This document shows positions 47,037 through 58,800 of a DNA stretch of 64,000 nucleotides, piece by piece (within the stretch, counting starts at the first letter, position 1; every line of letters starts with the position of its first letter). The stretch is from Oscheius dolichura. Lineage: Eukaryota; Nematoda; Chromadorea; Rhabditida; Rhabditidae. Both the position numbers and the translations under genes were made by a program. The stretch covers positions 5,456,001 through 5,520,000 of the forward strand of contig OW051495.1 in the NCBI GenBank assembly GCA_932521035.1, read 5' to 3'. The notes beneath the pieces are model-generated. The model had not been told where the DNA came from and ran no database searches. It saw only the letters and a program-made list of their open reading frames with translations.

Positions 47037-48004
47037 TTATGGTTTTTTCTCTGAAGGTGGACTTTCTGATTGAGCTTGGAGCTGTGCTCGGCTTTCGGAT
47101 TGCTTACGAGCTGCGTCGCGTACTCCAAGCTTACGATATCTAACAAGTATGATATTTTATAGCAATAAGCACCCACTTACTTATATAATCTTCGTCCATA
47201 ATATTGTTTTTTCTTTTCATATTCTGACCGTACCTAAAACACGTCAGTTAAACAAAAATATACTTACTTTGTATTCAACTTCACGAGCTGTTCTTAGCCT
47301 ACCCATGCGGCGAAGACTCCAGAACGAAGCTTGAATAAGAACTAAAGTTGTAGCATATCGAAGAGGTATTACTATCTACATAACTATCTAAACGCGAATG
47401 CATGTAACTTACTTTGTACAAAATGAGTGCTACAACAAACACTCCAGCACTACGGGGTGTGTTTTGAATTTTATGGACAATATAATCCGGCATGTGTAAA
47501 GTTTGAAGCAAACCAATGACATCGACCCCACTATAAGGTTCCCTTTAAAAAAGCTAAAACAAGCGTACCTCTTTACTAAGAAATATAGTCCAACAAACCA
47601 AGATGTGCAAGACACCGTGTGTGCAGGTATAGCTATGTACCAATAACGTTTAAAATAATATTTCACTTTTGCAAAAAGTGATTGAGGAGGCTCTTCCTAA
47701 AATTTTACATTATAAGTTATACCGTATAAAAACTTTTTTCATCGCTTCAATGTGCTTTTCTTTTGCTTCCTTCTGCTCTGAGGTCATAGTCATATGGAAA
47801 GGCCATTTCTTTTTCTAAAGAAACATTGGCGGAAAAATCCATGGCGCAAACCTGTCGCTCTTCTTCGTTTTTTGTTGAAAAATTTCTAAGATAAGCAACC
47901 GGCGTAACATTGTTCCCATTGAACGGTAGGCCTACTGCGGTAAATTTAGAAAAACTACAGCGCGCTAGAAGCCGAGAACAACACAGGATACGGGAATTCA
48001 TCAT
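47037..48004 (-). CDS. FAM210: FAM210-family (DUF1279) mitochondrial membrane protein
   Basis: FAM210A/B proteins sit in mitochondrial membranes and affect mitochondrial translation and metabolism. The N-terminus MMNSRILCCSRLLARCSFSK is a likely targeting peptide. The DUF1279 core is SLFAKVKYYFKRYWYIAI and PAHTVSCTSWFVGLYFLVK, then SGVDVIGLLQTLHMPDYIV and AGVFVVALILYKVATPLRY. A basic coiled tail (EYKVRSEYEKKKQYYGRR) ends in a Gln/Ser-rich stretch. The ATG lies three bases after a cctacag acceptor-like site. SSR4 is 192 bp upstream and NitFhit 223 bp downstream on the same strand. Confidence 0.9.
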
Positions 48005-48196
48005 TGTCTGTAGGATTTATTTGACTGAATACATCAATAAACTTGTAATATTGGCAGGAGTAAAACCAAGACTATTACCCAGTGGGTTTGCAGGTATTAT
48101 TCTTTATAACACAAAATAAAACGACCTGTTTTCAACAAAGATAAGCATTTAAAAAGAAAGATAATAATTTAGAAAATAAATAACTCCCCATACCCT

Positions 48197-48917
48197 CTAA
48201 GCATTGATTTCGGACTTCTGTTTAATGGCGTAGTAAAGACCTCCTAAAGTAACCAACAGAGCAACAGTTTCAGAAGAGATGGGAGACTTCCTAGTAAGAC
48301 CTCCGTGGGCGTGATCGTGAGTAAACAGCGGTTTTGTAGCTTGATTCTATAAACCAATACAATGCATTGTAAAAGACATTTCTACCTTTTTGTAAGCAGC
48401 GATGCCATCCTCGTCGAATACTTTGACTTGGAATGTGCGAGCAGCGGCGACATCATGCTCCAAAAGCCAAGAGACTTGATATTTGGTGCTTTCCTCGGAA
48501 ACAGCAAGGGCATAAATTCTGTCGTCTACTACAGCATAAAATGGAACATCCTGAAAAGAAAGGTATAGTTACTGGGTTTCCGTCACTGCTTTTGGCCAGA
48601 ATAGTAAATGTATAGCACTTTTACTACTTGGACTCGTCGCTCATCGGCAAGGGCAAAATATTTATTTAAACTCACTCTAACATTATTGGCGCATGTAAGA
48701 GAGAATTCAGCAATGAATGTAGTGTGGAAGTGGAAGAATCCGTCAGTCGTGGAATAAGAGGAGCCGCTATACTTGGGCGATTCGCATTTACCAGCTGAAA
48801 TTTATAAAGCTAGTGTGATACCCGTATATATTTGTCTCGCATAATAGTATAACAGAGAAATGGAAACTTACCAATGGAAATGGAAATTAGCGAGAGAACG
48901 ATGGCAATGTTCAACAT
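48197..48917 (-). CDS. SSR4: Translocon-associated protein delta (TRAP-delta)
   Basis: This is a subunit of the TRAP complex that helps proteins cross the Sec61 channel at the ER. The signal peptide is [19 protein letters not shown] beta-rich lumenal domain follows with [19 protein letters not shown] and [19 protein letters not shown]-terminal TM ([18 protein letters not shown]) ends KQKSEINA, like the human KSHIQA end. The ATG comes shortly after a tttttcag site on the coding strand. It is the first gene of a same-strand row with FAM210 and NitFhit. Confidence 0.9.
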
Positions 48918-49399
48918 GGTGGAAAATACCCTGAAAAACTATTTGCTTGGCATATATAAGATGTGTAAATGGAATTAGCTAACGAAATATCAAAATGAGA
49001 GCATGTGTAACAAGATAAAACGGAGTAAAGGAAGCCAAAGCCCATCACCGATTGGACTGTTTGGCGAAGCGGTGCAGTTTGGCAGAGTTCGGCACAAGAC
49101 CCGGCACATATTTGTATGCCCGTTTCCATCGAAAATAGCGGCCGTCATAAATATATATATATAACTGCCTTCCCTTATTGCTGTATAACAATGCCTTCTA
49201 CTATCAACCCAAATCACAGTTTTGCCAATGAAATCTATTGTTTCGAATCCACTGCCCCTCATGTAAAAAGAGAAGACAGTTATTTATGGCTCGTTCAAGG
49301 CTTTTCTAAACAATCCAAGAAACTTCTTTTCAAGCTCAATTTATTTCTATCTAGCCACTTTATTTGCATATATTAATCAGATCCACTTTAGATCTCTTC
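48918..49399. promoter_or_regulatory. Divergent region between SSR4 and CNOT7
   Basis: It includes an inverted CCAAT box (cgattgg near 49047-49053), a short AT repeat (atatatatat near 49151) and a second AT-rich part with an acceptor-like tttag just before the CNOT7 start. No coding frame is convincing. Confidence 0.45.
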
Positions 49400-50672
49400 A
49401 TGACGAGTGAGGTAATTATACACGATGTATGGCGGACAAACATGGAAGAAGAATTTGCCAAAATCAGGGAGCTGATTAAGGTAGATTTGCATTCTTCGTA
49501 TTACTCGTTTTTTTTTTAATTCACCGGTTAAATTGCACTTTTTAGGATTATCCATACGTCGCTATGGATACAGAATTTCCTGGTATAGTCGCCACCCCAC
49601 TCGGAACTTTTCGGAATAAAGAAGATTTTCATTACCAAATGTTATTTTGCAATGTGAATATGTTAAAGCTCATTCAAGTTGGTTTGATATATTCGCAATA
49701 TCAGTTTAACATTAGGTTGGATTTGTTCTTGTCAATGAAAAGGGTGAACTTCCTCCCGCAGGCGATGTTTGGCAGTTTAATTTCCAGTTCTCTTTAACTG
49801 ATGACGTTTACGCCCAAGAAAGTGTAGAAATGTTGCGGACAGCCGGTATTGATTTTACTAGAATGCAGGCATCTTGTATTAGTTACTGTGTAATGATGCT
49901 GTTCAGACCGAAGGGATATCTATGGATGACTTTGGAGAACTGCTGACAACATCTGGACTCATTGTTGATGACCGAGTCACTTGGTTAACTTTTTCGTCGG
50001 GCTATGATTTTGGTTACTTGCTAAAAGCGATTACTCTCGGCGAACTTCCTAAAGAGGTTTAGTCTTAGGATTTCAACAAATACCCTTTTTAGGAAGGACA
50101 ATTTTTTCAATTCCACCGAGCTCTTTTTCCTCGCAGTTACGATGTGAAAGCATTACTAAAAATGCCACAATGTACAAATGCTAAATTAAAAGGAGGACTT
50201 CAAGAGGTTTGTTTATTGTTTAGAACAATTGTTTATAGTTTTATAAATATTAAACGCTCTCGGCAATACTTATTTCTATATAGAGATTCGTGGTTAAGGA
50301 GATTTCCAGATTGCCGATCAACTAGACGTAAAAAGAGTGGGAGCAAATCATACCGCTGGCTCAGATGCTCTCCTAACTGCTCGAACCTTCTTCAAAATCA
50401 AACATCAATTTTTTGCGGACACATGGGATAAGGTTAGGGATTACCACCCTTATAGCCTTCAATGACATATTATCATGCTTTATTTAACAAACTGTGCATA
50501 GTATGTTTTTCTCTGCATATAGAATGGGTTTTGTCTGTATAATAAAAGTTTTTAGACGTCTGCACTGATTCTAGGACAGATGCATGGACTGGGTTCGTCT
50601 TTGCCCGGTTCTTTGTCAAATCGCAATATCGAGGATCTCGCCAAGGATGGCCCTATAACCGTCACTTCTTAA
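49400..50672 (+). CDS. CNOT7: CCR4-NOT deadenylase CAF1 (CNOT7/8)
   Basis: CAF1 shortens mRNA poly(A) tails in the CCR4-NOT complex. The DEDD exonuclease residues are visible: Asp and Glu in [19 protein letters not shown], Asp in [15 protein letters not shown], and Asp in [36 protein letters not shown] and [16 protein letters not shown] are also diagnostic. The C-terminus after the last intron ([15 protein letters not shown]) is short. The ATG follows cactttag by eight bases. ZNF593 starts 179 bp after the stop on the same strand. Confidence 0.94.
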
Positions 50673-50851
50673 TCGCAAATTGTGTAAATACGCTTTATAC
50701 AATGTTCTCATGTTCATTCATCCGGGGTTTCATGCCCCAAATCCAATGAAAATCTCAAAATTTTTAAAATTCTGGTACACTTTCTCTAACCCAGTTAACA
50801 CTGGATAATATTTGAGGCCGTTTATAATTTTATAAACTGAGCATTCCGTAG

Positions 50852-51338
50852 ATGCCGTCTAACAGTAACAGAAAACACTCAATTTCAAATAAGACTAGAA
50901 AACGTCCCGGAAAGGATTACGATCAACTTCATGAGGACATGAAACCACAAAAAGCAAAGAAATTATTAAACCAGGAGGTGAGCTTTATTTTCATATTAGT
51001 AATCCGGCATATTCAGATAGATTTGGATTTACCGGGAGATGGACAATTTTACTGTATCGAATGTGAACGATATTTCCTCGATAAGGCTGTTTTGAATAAT
51101 CATAAGAAAAGCAAGGTAAATAGTTCAATTCCATATTGGTTCAATATTCATTTAGCCTCACAAAAATCGTGTTAAAACTTTGAAAGAAGTTCCATATACA
51201 ATAAAGGAGTCAGAAGCCGCAGGTGGTCTAGGTCACTACACTCATGTAACGAAGAAATCGCGAGTTGAACGAGAGACAGAGATGGACACTGATCAAACTG
51301 CGGAAGGGAAAGATGAAATAAAGGAAGAAGCAACTTGA
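50852..51338 (+). CDS. ZNF593: ZNF593/Bud20-type zinc-finger ribosome factor
   Basis: The family (Bud20 in yeast) is a shuttling factor for pre-60S ribosome export. A basic start leads to [19 protein letters not shown], then one C2H2 finger: [19 protein letters not shown] followed by [19 protein letters not shown]. The acidic C-terminal tail reads [14 protein letters not shown]. The ATG directly follows ttccgtag. It lies 179 bp after CNOT7 and 144 bp before the NT5DC gene on the same strand, a compact row. Confidence 0.92.
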
Positions 51339-51482
51339 TGATCCGCTTCATCTTGCTTATAAGTTGTTATTTTCTTTCGTTATTCGTTGACTGTTATAAA
51401 TTACCTTTTCTTGACAGTTTAATGAAATTTAGAGGTGTATTACCCAGATTTTTTGCGATATTGCAGCATCCATGCTTTTAGA

Positions 51483-53456
51483 ATGTTACCACGTTTATCC
51501 GTGGGTATCAGGCAACTTAGTTCTCAAGTAACCGCTGAAAGATTACGCCATGTTTACCTGGAAAGTAAAAAGGCAAGGATTAGAAATATTTTAGCTGTTA
51601 GGAAAGACGACCAATGAGAATGATATTTCAGTTCTGTGCAAAAACAACTAATATACCTCGCGTTGACCCTCGAGCTGTTTTTGTAAATAATGAGCTAGAT
51701 TTATCCAGGATTGATGTCTACGGTTTCGATTATGATTATACTTTAGCTGTTTATACTCGTGAACTCAACGAACTAATATATGGGCTTGCCGCTGAGCGAC
51801 TTATCAGGCAGTTCAAAGTTGTTGCTCTTTTACTTTAGACGGTTCAAATTACAGTATCCTGAAGGTATTCTTTCCGTCAAGTATGATATGGGCTTCGCAA
51901 TCAGAGGGCTGCATTTTGATGTAGCTCACAGCTGCCTTTTAAAGATCGATGGGTTCTCTACGATTCAAAGAGGTAGATCGCCAGGTAGACAGAAAGGGCG
52001 CCTCTAGGTACCGTTTTTCGAGGGAGGCAGCAGCTTTCGGACGAGGACATTAGGAAAATATATCCGAGTTTCGGTTTACCGGATGTGAAAGGTGCTAAAG
52101 AGAATAATAAGAGCAGAGGAGGGTTCAGGACGGGATTTTCCACAACTGATTGACTTATTTTCTCTGCCATGGGCTGGACTGCTTTCAACCGTTGTTCACT
52201 ACTGCGATATGCATACCATTGCTTTCGACCCGAAAAGTCTATATGATGACATCGCAGTAGGAATTCCGGATAGGAATTTGAAGATTATCTTACACTAGGC
52301 CTGCATTTCTGACGTTCATACGTCCGGTGATCTTTATATGCATGTGGGCAACGACTTGAAACGATTTGTTCACCCTAATGTTGGTATCAAAGAGTATCTG
52401 GAATTCCTGTTTAACAACAAGAAGGAAATCTTTGTGGTAACCAACAGCCCATATAATTTCATGTAAGTTTATTCCTGCCAAAGTGAAAATCATTCAGAAA
52501 CGTCGGAATGACCTTTATGTTAGGTGAGGATTGGAGAAAGTATTTTAAACATGTTGTTGTCTCTGCACGGAAGCCTTCATTCTTCTTCCGAAATGAGCCT
52601 TTCAGGCAAATACTAGCTTTTTATATTTTTCAAAGTTAACACTTTTCGGTTATACGATGAGAACACTGGAGCAGTAAGGTTTGAAAAGGTGATCAATCTA
52701 AATGAGGGAAACATCTATTGCGGGGTATTTTTCAATATTACCAGCAATATGGCTCTTAGGGAAATATTGAAGAGTTTTCAAAGCATGCTGGATACAATGA
52801 TAAAAGTGTCCTCTATTTTGGCGACCACATTTTTACGGATCTAGCTGGTATTCAAAAAGTCTCTTGAAATGAATGCATTTCAGACCCCATGTTGCGCCTT
52901 GGATGGCGTACCGCAGCTGTGGTTCCTGAATTGGCTAGAGAAATACGCACTCAAAATGACACCGGATACAGGTACCTAGAAAATAGGGTAGAAATAAACG
53001 TCTACTGAACTATTACAGGAACCATATCCAATGGTTACAAACCCTGACAACTTTGATTGAAAGGTATCAAGGCTTAGCTAAAACCTCGCCTGAAGCAGCC
53101 AAAGTAATCGGGATGTGGTACGACGAAAGGCAGAAAATAAGGTGATGCAACGTTGACCGAAGTAAATAAAATTTCTTTAGAGAACATGTCAAGATTATGT
53201 TCAATCCACAATTTGGCTCACTCTTCCGTACATATACAAATATGACCTATTTTTCTAGACGCTTAAATCGGTAAATAGCGGATCTTCACAAAGATTTCTG
53301 TATTTAAGATTAGCGGACATTTATACAAGCAGAGTACCAAATTTGCTGAAGCATAGAATAGATCATTGCTTCTTTCCCCGAAGAAATTCCCTACCTCACG
53401 AAGCGGTACATCCTTGTCCAATTTTAATGGGTGAACTAGAGAACCCTATCCAATAA
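51483..53456 (+). CDS. NT5DC: 5'-nucleotidase domain-containing protein (NT5DC2/3-like)
   Basis: This is a HAD-superfamily protein of the cytosolic purine 5'-nucleotidase group; NT5DC2/3 are likely mitochondrial. A possible targeting start is MLPRLSVGIRQLSSQV. VDPRAVFVNNELDLSRIDV is the NT5DC-type lead, then the HAD motif I VYGFDYDYTLAVY. Further conserved parts are LQYPEGILSVKYDMGF and LIDLFSLPWAGLLSTVV. FVVTNSPYNFM and LYFGDHIFTDLAD (motif IV) follow, then FNPQFGSLFRTYTNMTYFS and the tail RIDHCFFPRRNSLPHEA. Apparent in-frame stops near 51836 and 52298 fall in short introns. The ATG is one base after cttttag. Confidence 0.9.
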
Positions 53457-53574
53457 GACATAACATTTCCGAATTTTTCATTTAAATTTGGCGATTATTA
53501 CAAGGTTGGCATGAGATCTGTCAAAAAATATTTCCAAAATCAACTATACCAATGTGTAAAAATCAAACAAGCAG

Positions 53575-54249
53575 TTAATTCACTCGTGAATCTGGAGCGG
53601 GGTATGCTCGAATGAGACGAACTTCGGACTTGGGTTTATCACCATTATCCGTTTCCACTTTACCCATATTTTGGACTACCTAAAAATAAAGTACATAAAC
53701 AATAAGAAAAATACCTTCATTCCGGCTGCTACACGCCCAAATATAGTGTGTTTTCCATCAAGATGCTGTGTTGGTGCCAAAGTGATAAAAAATTGAGAAC
53801 CATTTGTGTTTGGCCCTAGAATGTCGCGCTGATCTCGATGTAGGTATAACGGGGAAACAATTGTTACAAAATGACTAACCAGCGTTAGCCATCGAAAGAA
53901 TTCCAGCACCTGTGTGTTTTAATCGCTCATCAATTTCGTCCGCGAAACGATCTCCATATATTGAAGCACCACCACGACCTGCACTATATGAGTATAATCT
54001 ATAGCTGACCCACCTGTTCCTGTAGGATCACCACCTTGAATCATAAAGTCTGCAATAATTCGATGGAAAATCGTTCCATTATAGTATCCTCGTCGTGATA
54101 ATTCACAGAAATTTTTACATGTCCTCGGCGCATGATCCCAATACAGCTCTAGACTAATTTTACCCATACTGAAATGAAATAAAGGATAGAATAAACTCTA
54201 TTTACCTCGTTTCTAGGGTGACAAAAGGTGGTTTTTCAATGCCAGCCAT
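53575..54249 (-). CDS. PPIL1: Cyclophilin, PPIL1-like peptidyl-prolyl isomerase
   Basis: PPIL1 is a spliceosome-associated prolyl isomerase. Conserved: [38 protein letters not shown] with the catalytic [41 protein letters not shown] and [17 protein letters not shown]. The C-terminus is [16 protein letters not shown]. The length fits single-domain cyclophilins of this group. A ttttttcag lies just before the ATG on the coding strand. It converges with the NT5DC gene, with only about 120 bp between stops. Confidence 0.93.
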
Positions 54250-54312
54250 ATTCTATCACTGAAAAAAACAAAAAGAATTGTTTTCGAAGAACAGAAAAAA
54301 GAAGAAGTTTAA

Positions 54313-54441
54313 ATGGGTAGTCGTTTACGCCGTGCCGCCGCACACCTGTCGTTGGAAACTATTGAAAATGTGACTTTCCAGCAATTACTGGACACATCTG
54401 TATCAAATTATAAGCCTAACCAAGCTTTGCATCTGGAATAA
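54313..54441 (+). CDS. Short single-exon ORF, 42 residues
   Basis: The ORF MGSRLRRAAAHLSLETIEN to PNQALHLE is complete, with ATG and TAA. AATAAA follows within a few bases of the stop (about 54443-54448). It sits about 60 bp from the PPIL1 ATG in divergent orientation. The basic start and helical middle look protein-like, but no family is recognised. It may be a real small protein, or part of a leader transcript. Confidence 0.4.
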   Translation: MGSRLRRAAAHLSLETIENVTFQQLLDTSVSNYKPNQALHLE

Positions 54442-54571
54442 TCAATAAAATTCGTCTTCCCAAAGCGTTCTCCCATTTCTTGCTTCGCTTGCAGCTGTTA
54501 TTTCTCACTCCAATCCAATTTCAACCTACTCTTCCCCCCGAACCTCCGAAAAAGATAATTTTAGCTACCTC

Positions 54572-55692
54572 ATGGATGTGCAAGGCCTAGTCAATAATGT
54601 CAAAAGCATAGCCTTGAATATTGGGGAGAAGTTCACGCCCATTCTGACCGAGAGTAAGTTTCGGGAAACGGGAGTCCTCACACCGGAGGAGTTCGTGGCA
54701 GCCGGAGATCATCTCGTCCACCATTGTCCCACATGGAAATGGGCCAAATGCTCTGACCGTAGCAAGTGGGATTCCTCTCCAGTATGCCCACATTAATGAT
54801 TTTAGAATCCGCTCCTTCTTACCTGAAGATAAACAGTTCCTCATCACCAAAAATGTCCCTTGCCACAAACGATGCCGTCAAATGGAATACGACTCCTCCC
54901 AGGAGAAGGTATGCCCAGGGGAATACGAAGAGCATACCCCCTTGTCAGATTCTGTCCTCCAACGAACTCGGAGCGGAGGAGGGATACGGGGGCGACGAGG
55001 ACAGCGGCTGGGTGGACACGCATCACTTCACCACCGGAAACGAGGGAAGCACGAAGACCGTCGATCTCGGCTCCCAGGAGGCAGCCGCCAGTAACGAGCT
55101 CGAGGAGGACGAAGACGCTGTCATGGACCTCGACGACTTCGCCGAGTCCGGTGAGCTCGACAACATCGACCCCAACAGGTCAGACTGCCCCGTGTCTCTT
55201 CCATTCCATTTCCTGTCCAGATTCGTCGTGAGGAAGGAGGAGTACAAGGCGGAGGTCGAGAGGCCCCGGACCTACGACCTCCACATCTGCTACGACAAGT
55301 ACTACCAGGTGCCGCGGTTGTACCTAATGGGCTACGACGAGAACAGGAAGCCGCTGACCATCGACCAGATGTACGAGGATTTCTCCGCCGTAGGTCACCT
55401 CCCCTGCCGTTTAAAGGACTGGTTCAGGACCACGCCAACAAGACGATCACCATCGAAGCACACACCTCCCTGGCCGGCGACATGCCCACCGTCCACCCCT
55501 GTCGCCACGCAGAGGTGCCCCCGTTCCCCTTTATTTTAACCCATTCTCCAGATGATGAAGAGACTCCTGGACCAGTACGCGGAGAACGGGAAGGACCTCG
55601 GGGTGCACGAGTACCTGCTGCTGTTCTTGAAGTTCGTGCAGGCCGTGATCCCGACGATCGAGTACGACTACACCCGCTCGATCAAACTGTAA
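54572..55692 (+). CDS. ATG3: ATG3, E2-like conjugating enzyme of autophagy
   Basis: ATG3 transfers ATG8/LC3 to phosphatidylethanolamine. The N-terminal helix [19 protein letters not shown] is the membrane-binding start. [36 protein letters not shown] and [18 protein letters not shown] are nearly identical to animal ATG3. The acidic flexible region ([15 protein letters not shown]) would bind ATG7/ATG12. The catalytic Cys lies in [11 protein letters not shown]. The C-terminus is [19 protein letters not shown] then TRSIKL. The ATG comes shortly after ttttag. It is GC-rich with short introns. Confidence 0.95.
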
Positions 55693-55840
55693 ACACAATG
55701 AATATGACCCTTTACTTATGCACTTTTGACAATCACAGGTTTGACAATCCGAATTACAAGTGACATTTTGACTGAAGTGAATGGTGTGAGTGGGGAGGAC
55801 ACGCAATGTACAGAGTGAAATAAATAGGGAAATGTACAAG

Positions 55841-58800
55841 TCAGTTGATCTTCCAGAAGCCGATGGTCTGGTCGCTGAAAGGGGATTGGGGACGGGGGAG
55901 GCGGGCCTTACCTGGACGCGGTGAACATCAGAAAGTCGTTGGTGCAGACGCCGTTGATTGAGTCCTGGTGGGCCTTCGGGATCTGGAACGGTCTCTCCTC
56001 TTCAATCTGGAAGGCTGCCCACCTCTTCGACCAGTTTCATCCTTCTCGTCGAGGTCACATCCCAAAACTTGACGGTGCCCTCCTTGCAGACGGAGGTGAG
56101 CAGCGGCCGGCCCTGGGTCAGGCCTGTCAGACACATCCCCTGCACGTAGCTGTTGTGGGCCTTCAGCTCGAGATGGTCTCGCTTATAGTCGGCCAGGGAG
56201 AACTTCATGATGTTCTGAAGCTGCTAGTGTCTCCCCCGGGGGCTGCGACTGACCATGTCCTTGCCCGCCGTATACAGCTGGCCTCCGAAGGCCAGGGTGC
56301 AAGTGACGTTGTCGTAGTGGGGAGGGCTGAACTCGACGGTCGCCTCGTGGACACCCTCTCCTGAAATTGACTAATCCCATTAACTCTCGTATGCAACTGA
56401 CCTCTCGGATTCACCTCATACATCTTCACGTAGTGGTCTCTGGAGCCGGTGAACACAAAGGGAATGCCATCTTCGTTATTGGTCACGGACAGACACGAGA
56501 CCTCCGACCTGAAGACGCGTCCTAGTCTCTCCCCCGGGGGACACACATACTTTGGACTGTGGGCCGCCCCTCCGAGTCGCCCGAACGACGCCCATCTCCC
56601 GATGTTCCAGATCCTCACGTCGCCCGCGAACGTCGTGAACAGGAAGCGGCCGAGGCTGTCTACCTCTGCAGCGTGGACCATCGTCTCCAGGAAGGGCAGC
56701 GTGTTCTGTCTCGAGCCGACAGGCCCTCCGTCTCCTAGACCGTCTCCTTAATCATCTCCTCCTCTCTACGTACCTTCGATGACCTGCCCACTGGATTGGA
56801 GTACCCGGAGACACTCCCGAGTCCGTAGGTCCCAGACCCTCACCTGATACATCGAAATGGTCAGGACCATCTGTGAATGGGGCACGAATTTGACAGCATG
56901 AACATTGTTCGGGTGAACTCCGAGGGTCTTCACCTCCTGTCCCGTGGTCAGATCCCAGAGCTTCGCTGTCCGATCTGGAATTCCCCTGTCCTCCCTTCCT
57001 TCCCTCGTCAACAGACCTTTAGACCCCGAGAGGAGCATGTCGTTGGTGGCGGCCACACACGATATGCCCTTCGAATGGCCGTCCAAAGTGTGGGTCCGGG
57101 TGACGACCCGCGTTTGCAGGTTGCTTTTTATTTGGACTATTCGACCTTGTTTTCTGAACGGGGTGGGTTAAGAGGTGTCGTGTTTAACACCCGGTTATGC
57201 ACCCAAAACCTCTATTAGTGGTATTTTTAGTGACATCAGTATTTTTAGTCTCTAATCTACAGGAACACGTCGAGTGCCGAAGACAAGTTCGACAGTCGAC
57301 GAATCAAAAAGTGTGAGATGGCCAGTGGCACAACACAACATTATAAATGGAACTAATGGAACCGAGTAACAGTTAAGAGAGAGAAGTTAGCCAACCGATT
57401 GATAAGCGAGCTGGGCGAAGCCTCCGAGGACCAAGCCGGCACCAGGCGGGCAAAGACGGACTTGTTCGACTGCTTTCGAGGGAGATCCTCCTCCTCATGG
57501 AGGGACGGCAGACGGCCCGCCGACCTCATCCGGGACAGGCTGAAAGACACAAGACAAGACTACACGACGGCAGGGAGGGAGCACCCGTTGCGAGGAGGAG
57601 GCGGCGGAGGAGGAGGACGAGACGTGGAGGGACCGATGGTGGCCCGAACACGAGTATTCCGATGGAAGGGAGGATGGGTAGCCGAGGACGAAGCTGGTAG
57701 AGGCACACTGAACAAGCCACAAGCGGTTAACCATGCGAATGCGGGGAAGGAGGAGGCAACACACAACTCACAACTTCTTCCGCTCCTTACGCTCCTCCTC
57801 GGCCGATGGCTGGTCTCCCAGGACCTGTTCCGGCATCGGATAGAGGAGCTCCTCCACGTTGGAAGTGCGTCTCCTGATCTTGTAGTGTCCGTCGGAGCTC
57901 TCTGTATCTCCTTGTTGGGGATAGACGAGCCAGTCCCCACCTGTGTTGGTCGGGGAGGGGTTCTCATTCCGAATGGATTGCTGGGACGAGGAGCGATGTC
58001 TATTACGCATTCCCTTCTCAAGAACATCTTCCAGATCATTAGCTGAAAAATTCACTCGATCGGTCATCCGTGTATCTGATGTCACTCCACGTGCCGCCCG
58101 CTTCATCCACCCCGCGTAAACACCCATATTTCCCAACCTGAGCCTCTTCCTTTGCTGCCCTTCTCATTACTTACCCGGCCCCCTTCTGCCCTATTTACGG
58201 ATTGCTCTTGTTAGCCCCCTCGAGTCCTTGTCTGTAGCCGTTTCCTGGAAGAGAGGGGCATCGGCTGCGTGTGTAGCTGACAGCCGGCCCGTGGCCGACA
58301 ATACTCCCTCCGCACATAATTTATCCGGACGCCTCTGTTTCGCCTGAAAACATCTCCCTCCCCCTGCCCAATCGGAGAATTCCCTGGCCAGGTAATCACC
58401 CCCACCGGGTCTTGTCAACAGCGGCCACTCTCAAAACAAGCATTCCCTATGCATTCGATTAGCCGAGGGTTCGTCCCCCGGTCAGACCTTTCCTCTAATC
58501 CCACGGACTTCACCCGGCGTCTGATGTCACCCGAGTGATTCCTCTTTTAATCCCCAGGTTCAATGTGTTCCAATATGCCCCGGCTCGAGGATTGTCCCGC
58601 TCCAACAATGCCGAGTAATTAAAGGCGCCCGTCCCGCCCCCTTGGGTCATAGCCATATTCAGTGGCGCATCGGCCCCGGCTCTCTATCCCAGGTACAAGT
58701 TTAATCACCCACCGAGGTCCTTGTCCCGGCCTTCGATCACCGTCGATAACAGCTGCTGGCTCATGAAAGACTGATGTTCCAATTGTTGAATTCGGGCTTC

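Noticed and set aside
52255-52300. In-frame stop in the NT5DC gene
   Set aside because: The stop lies inside a gtaggaattcc...acactag intron; the joined frame continues through CISDVHTSGDLYMHV.
57495-57764. Frames with Gly/Arg-rich or Ser-rich runs across cggcggaggaggagg
   Set aside because: They are intronic sequence of KIF21; composition alone gives the open frames.
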